From positions 158,076,793 to 158,140,792 of the forward strand of contig CM043958.1 in assembly GCA_014529385.2 (NCBI GenBank): a DNA stretch of 64,000 nt. The letters run 5' to 3'. The position numbers were made by a program, and so were the translations under genes. Positions 61,251-64,000 of the stretch are shown piece by piece. This stretch comes from Adiantum capillus-veneris (taxonomy: Eukaryota > Streptophyta > Polypodiopsida > Polypodiales > Pteridaceae). How positions within the stretch are numbered: position 1 is the stretch's first letter; each line of letters starts with the position of its first letter. The notes under the pieces are model-generated. The model saw only the letters and a list, made by a program, of their open reading frames with translations. It had not been told where the DNA came from and ran no database searches.

Positions 61251-61283
<33 letters not shown>
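61251..61283 (+). repeat. poly(G) run of about 33 bases
   Basis: Uninterrupted G tract (C on the element's sense strand). Another is at 60,957-60,972. The whole 60.6-63.5 kb stretch is rich in shorter G runs. Confidence 0.9.
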
Positions 61284-61559
61284 CGCTCAAGGGTTTGAGG
61301 AGCAAGGGAGAGTATTTAAATTTATAAAGAGGTATTTCAAGGGTACCATTCAAAAAGGTGTTTACAAGAGGTGGTACAAGAGTATCATTCAAAGGGACAA
61401 AAATTAGGAAAGTAAGCTCCAAAGACGGATGGGGATTTTATGGATAGGAGGGGTCTTCGTTGTCGGTGAGGTTTATATGGGGGGGGGGAAAGAAGGGGAG
61501 GTTTGGAGAATTAACCTGCAAAATAAGCGGTAGCGGTTAGGGGGGGAATAAAGAGTATT

Positions 61560-63453
61560 TCAAAAAAAAATTGTTTGAATTTTGTTTTTGGATTTGGTTA
61601 GCAGAGTGCCTAAGTTGTGGCCGTTAGTCCAACATAGGATAGGTTTGTCCAGATGAGAAAGGGTGGAAGAGAGATTGCAGGCTGTATGGATAGGTTTGCC
61701 TATTGTAAGGGTAGGATGAAGTTTTCGAGTTTCTGGTGCAAAAGGGAGTTTGAGGATGTTAGGGAGAGGATTTTTTGAAGAAGGGGTTTTGGTTAAGAGA
61801 GAGGTACATTCCTTATAGGTGATCAATCCAAATACCTTAAGAAGGAAGTTTCTTGGGTAACCTCTGCGAATGAGTCTTAGGAAGAAAAGGTTTCTCAAGC
61901 TAGCGAATCCGTCGGGATTACTTTCCCTGATGATATAGTGCCTAAGTTCTGTTTTGATAAAGGCTACTTTTTGGTGGAGAGGGTGCCAAGAGATCCAAGG
62001 GATATATTGGTATGAGTTGAGAGGCTTTTGGTAACAATTGGAATCAAGTATACCATAAAAGTTGAAAGCATGTCCCTTGTAGAAGTGGATATCTAGGATG
62101 GTAGCTTCAAAGGGGGAAATGATGGGTGAGATTACAATATGCTTTTGCAAAGGGGAGGCGTAAGAAGCGAGGGCTTTGGTAAGTGATTTGCGACTTCCTG
62201 TCCAAACTCCGAACGCATCATCTATGAATCTTTTATAATATGCTAGGTTCGGGCTAAGGATAAGAAGGGATTGGTTTTCTAGATGGCATAGAAAGAGGCA
62301 GGCATAAACTACTGCAAAATTTGATCCCATTGCGGTGCCTTTAATTTGTTGCCATACTTTGTCTCTGAAGCAGAGATAATGGTGTGAAAGAATCAGAGTG
62401 GCAAGCGAGATGATGAACTGTGTTTTTGGCATGTCAAAGAAGTTAGTGATGGTATTTCTATGAGTCCCTCAGTCATAGGTATGCTAGGGTAAAGGGAGGT
62501 TACATCAAAGGTAAAAAGGAGACAATGGGGGGGGAAAGTCTGGGAGTGGAGATCAATGATAATGGATAGTGAGTCTTTAAGATGTTGTTTTTGTGAAAGG
62601 AGGATAGGATAAAGTTGGAAGTGTAGCCATTTGGAAGCATTTTCAAACACGTAACCTCGGTAAGAGCAAATAGGGCGGTCTACAAGCGTAGGTTTGTGTA
62701 GCTTAGGGAGAAATTGGATAGGACAGGGCTTGAATGGTTTAAGGAGTGGTGCGAGGATAAAGGTGGCTTCAACTGGGGTTAGAAGAGTGTATTTGAGGAT
62801 GATGGAGTGGAGTAAGGAGGCGAGGTAGTTAAGTGGAGGTGGGGTGAGGGGTGTGTATGTGGATGAATCATTTAGTTGTCTATAGGCTTCTTGTTCGTAC
62901 CATTCCCGTGATAGGATGGTAAGGCCAAGATTTTTATCCGCCGGTTTGATGACTATTGTGTCATCCGTAGAAAGAGTTTTAAGGGCACGCTTGACGAATT
63001 TGGGAAATTTTGAGTGGGAGGATTTATAGTGTACAAGAGTATTTTTAAGATTTTGGAGGTTTAGGGATGTGATCCCCTCTAGTGTAGGATCTAAAGAGGG
63101 GGGTATCCAAGAGGGGTTAGGGATTTTGTAAGGGGGGGGTTTTGCTGGATGTAGAAGATTGAAAATGCCAAGGAGTCGTGGGCTTTGATAATGAGTTCCT
63201 CTGGGGGGTTTCGGGGAGGGGGGATGTATTTAAGTCCTAGGTCTAAGAATTTCTTTTCATCGTTAGAGAGGGGACGGGAGGTGAGATTATGCACAAAGTT
63301 AGTACAAAGGTTGTTGACCAGGGTAGATGAAGGGAGCTTACCAAAAATTGTGAGCTCGAAGGCATGGGGATTTATGAGAGGAAGCCAAAATTTGTGTCTC
63401 TTCCTTCCTCTATCCTTGGGAAGTTTTTTGAAAAGGATGGGGGGGGGTTTCAT
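61560..63453 (-). pseudogene. Penelope-like reverse transcriptase
   Basis: From the N terminus: NLTSRPLSNDEKKFLDLGLK and PPPRNP (63,091-63,453), VIKPADKNLGLTIL and ECEQ-like WYEQEAYRQL (about 62,880-62,965), LPKLHKPTLVDRPICS (about 62,690), LFTFDVTSLYPSIP (motif A, about 62,480-62,520), QIKGTAMGSNFAVVYACLFL (about 62,300-62,355), YKRFIDDAFGVW (catalytic IDD, 62,205-62,240), then YQKPLNSYQYIPW and RRGYPRNFLL. These are Penelope-type RT features (RPL, KPADKN, GTAMGS, FIDD). Frameshifts near 63,120 (in a G run), 62,645 and 62,455 break it. It ends at 61,560 after NGHNLGTLLTKSK with no GIY-YIG endonuclease behind it. Confidence 0.92.
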
Positions 63454-63573
63454 TGGAAACGGATAGGGTAGAATGTGTTGAGGTGGAAGGGTGTTGAGTG
63501 TTTATCCATAGATAAGGGAGGAGGGGGGGCTTGCTAAAAAGCAAGTGCAACCAAGAGGTTGGACAAGAAGGCC

Positions 63574-64000
63574 CTAATCCCTCCTCCCTTTTCCTTTTCC
63601 CGCATCATTGTAGGCTCGCTTGTGGTTGTTGTCGTTGTCGTCGTCGTAGGCTCGCTTGTGGTTATTGTCGTCGTCGCGATTGGTGTTGATTTTGTTGTCG
63701 TCGCGATTGGTGTAGTGGTGGTGGTGGGTGTTGTCGTCTTCATTGTCTTCTTGAAGATGATTATTGTAGTTGGGAGGTTTGGTTAGTTTGTTGTAGGGGA
63801 AAGGCTTGGATTTCATTCTAGGGTTGTAGGTAGAATGGACATTTGGTGTAAAGAGGTTATGAATGCGATTGAGGGGGTATTTTGGGTTTGTGATAGGCTT
63901 GTTGGGAGAGGAGTAAAGGAAGGGTTTTTTGGAGGGCGGGGAATGGGGAATGGGGAGGAGAGTGGAGTGGTTTGTGTTTTTTGAAGAGAGTTGAGCTAGT
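63574..64000 (-). CDS. N-terminal region of Penelope-like ORF, partial
   Basis: Open from the window edge to 63,574 in one frame: PNKPITNPKYPLNRIHNLF, then Asn/Asp/His-rich repeats (DNEDDNTHHHHYTNRDDN, two HKRAYDDDN-like units) ending KGKGRRD. It is separated from the RT by a stop and a change of frame. No GIY-YIG or zinc-binding motif is visible in the part inside the window. The Asp/Asn-rich part derives from a GTTGTCGTCGT-type tandem repeat. Confidence 0.45.
   Translation of the reverse strand, partial: LAQLSSKNTNHSTLLPIPHSPPSKKPFLYSSPNKPITNPKYPLNRIHNLFTPNVHSTYNPRMKSKPFPYNKLTKPPNYNNHLQEDNEDDNTHHHHYTNRDDNKINTNRDDDNNHKRAYDDDNDNNHKRAYNDAGKGKGRRD

Larger units (their letters stand above)
60651..64000 (-). 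mobile_element. Penelope-like retroelement (5' end beyond window)
   Basis: Minus strand: an open N-terminal region running in from the right edge, a Penelope-type reverse transcriptase (61,560-63,453), a G-rich 3' region with a 158-bp tandem repeat and a hammerhead ribozyme at its end. RT motifs, the absence of LTR-element domains and the ribozyme agree. The exact borders are unknown. Confidence 0.85.

Overview
The window reads as repeat-rich nuclear DNA of a land plant. It holds plant-type Ty1/copia, Ty3/gypsy, L1-like LINE, CACTA, hAT and Mutator-like sequences nested in one another, many long (GA)n, (TA)n and (CA)n tracts, and several homopolymer G/C runs. I see no intact host gene, rRNA, tRNA or CRISPR array. 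The Penelope-like element, the TTAA-flanked element and the style of the LINE and gypsy proteins make a non-flowering plant (fern, lycophyte, moss or gymnosperm) more likely than a crop-type angiosperm. That is inference; the sequence does not prove it.

Layout. 1-4346: a copia element on the minus strand, running off the left edge, with one 227-bp LTR and a tRNA-iMet primer site. It sits inside a hAT transposase exon. 4347-7388: hAT fragment and repeat leader. 7389-13060: a decayed gypsy element (+). 13060-15628: non-coding DNA ending in an LTR/PBS fragment. 15629-16985: a decayed LINE (-). 17395-18215: a gypsy pol fragment (+). 18960-21345: a CACTA TNP2-type transposase pseudogene (-). 21358-23960: a long inverted-repeat (foldback/Mutator-like) element with a 9-bp target duplication. 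24168-25361: a SET-domain-like gene (-). 26161-29336: a non-coding LTR element with a 5-bp target duplication. 29342-33636: a kinase remnant, a RING-like gene (+) and a hAT transposase (-). 33637-37094: no gene. 37095-42674: second and fuller kinase, RING and hAT set. 42675-47865: leader repeat, CACTA remnant, half of the foldback element and a second SET copy, which is split by a full-length 6.7-kb L1-type LINE (47866-54566, 19-bp target duplication). 55553-about 60300: an LTR element with a 1,067-bp LTR, a 257-aa ORF of tryptophan modules, and an inserted 1.3-kb TTAA-flanked element. 60651-64000: a Penelope-like retroelement (-) with a hammerhead ribozyme downstream of its reverse transcriptase.

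The unifying structure is a composite unit, CACTA - SET - spacer - kinase - RING - hAT - leader, present about twice in tandem and later broken by insertions and deletions. Several defects are shared by both copies (the RING frameshift, the SET stop and frameshift), so the copies descend from an already inactive ancestor. The most notable items are the hammerhead ribozyme tied to a plant Penelope-like element, the captured kinase/RING/SET cargo, the TTAA-type element and the unfamiliar 257-aa repeat protein. All homologies were judged by eye; no database or folding program was run.
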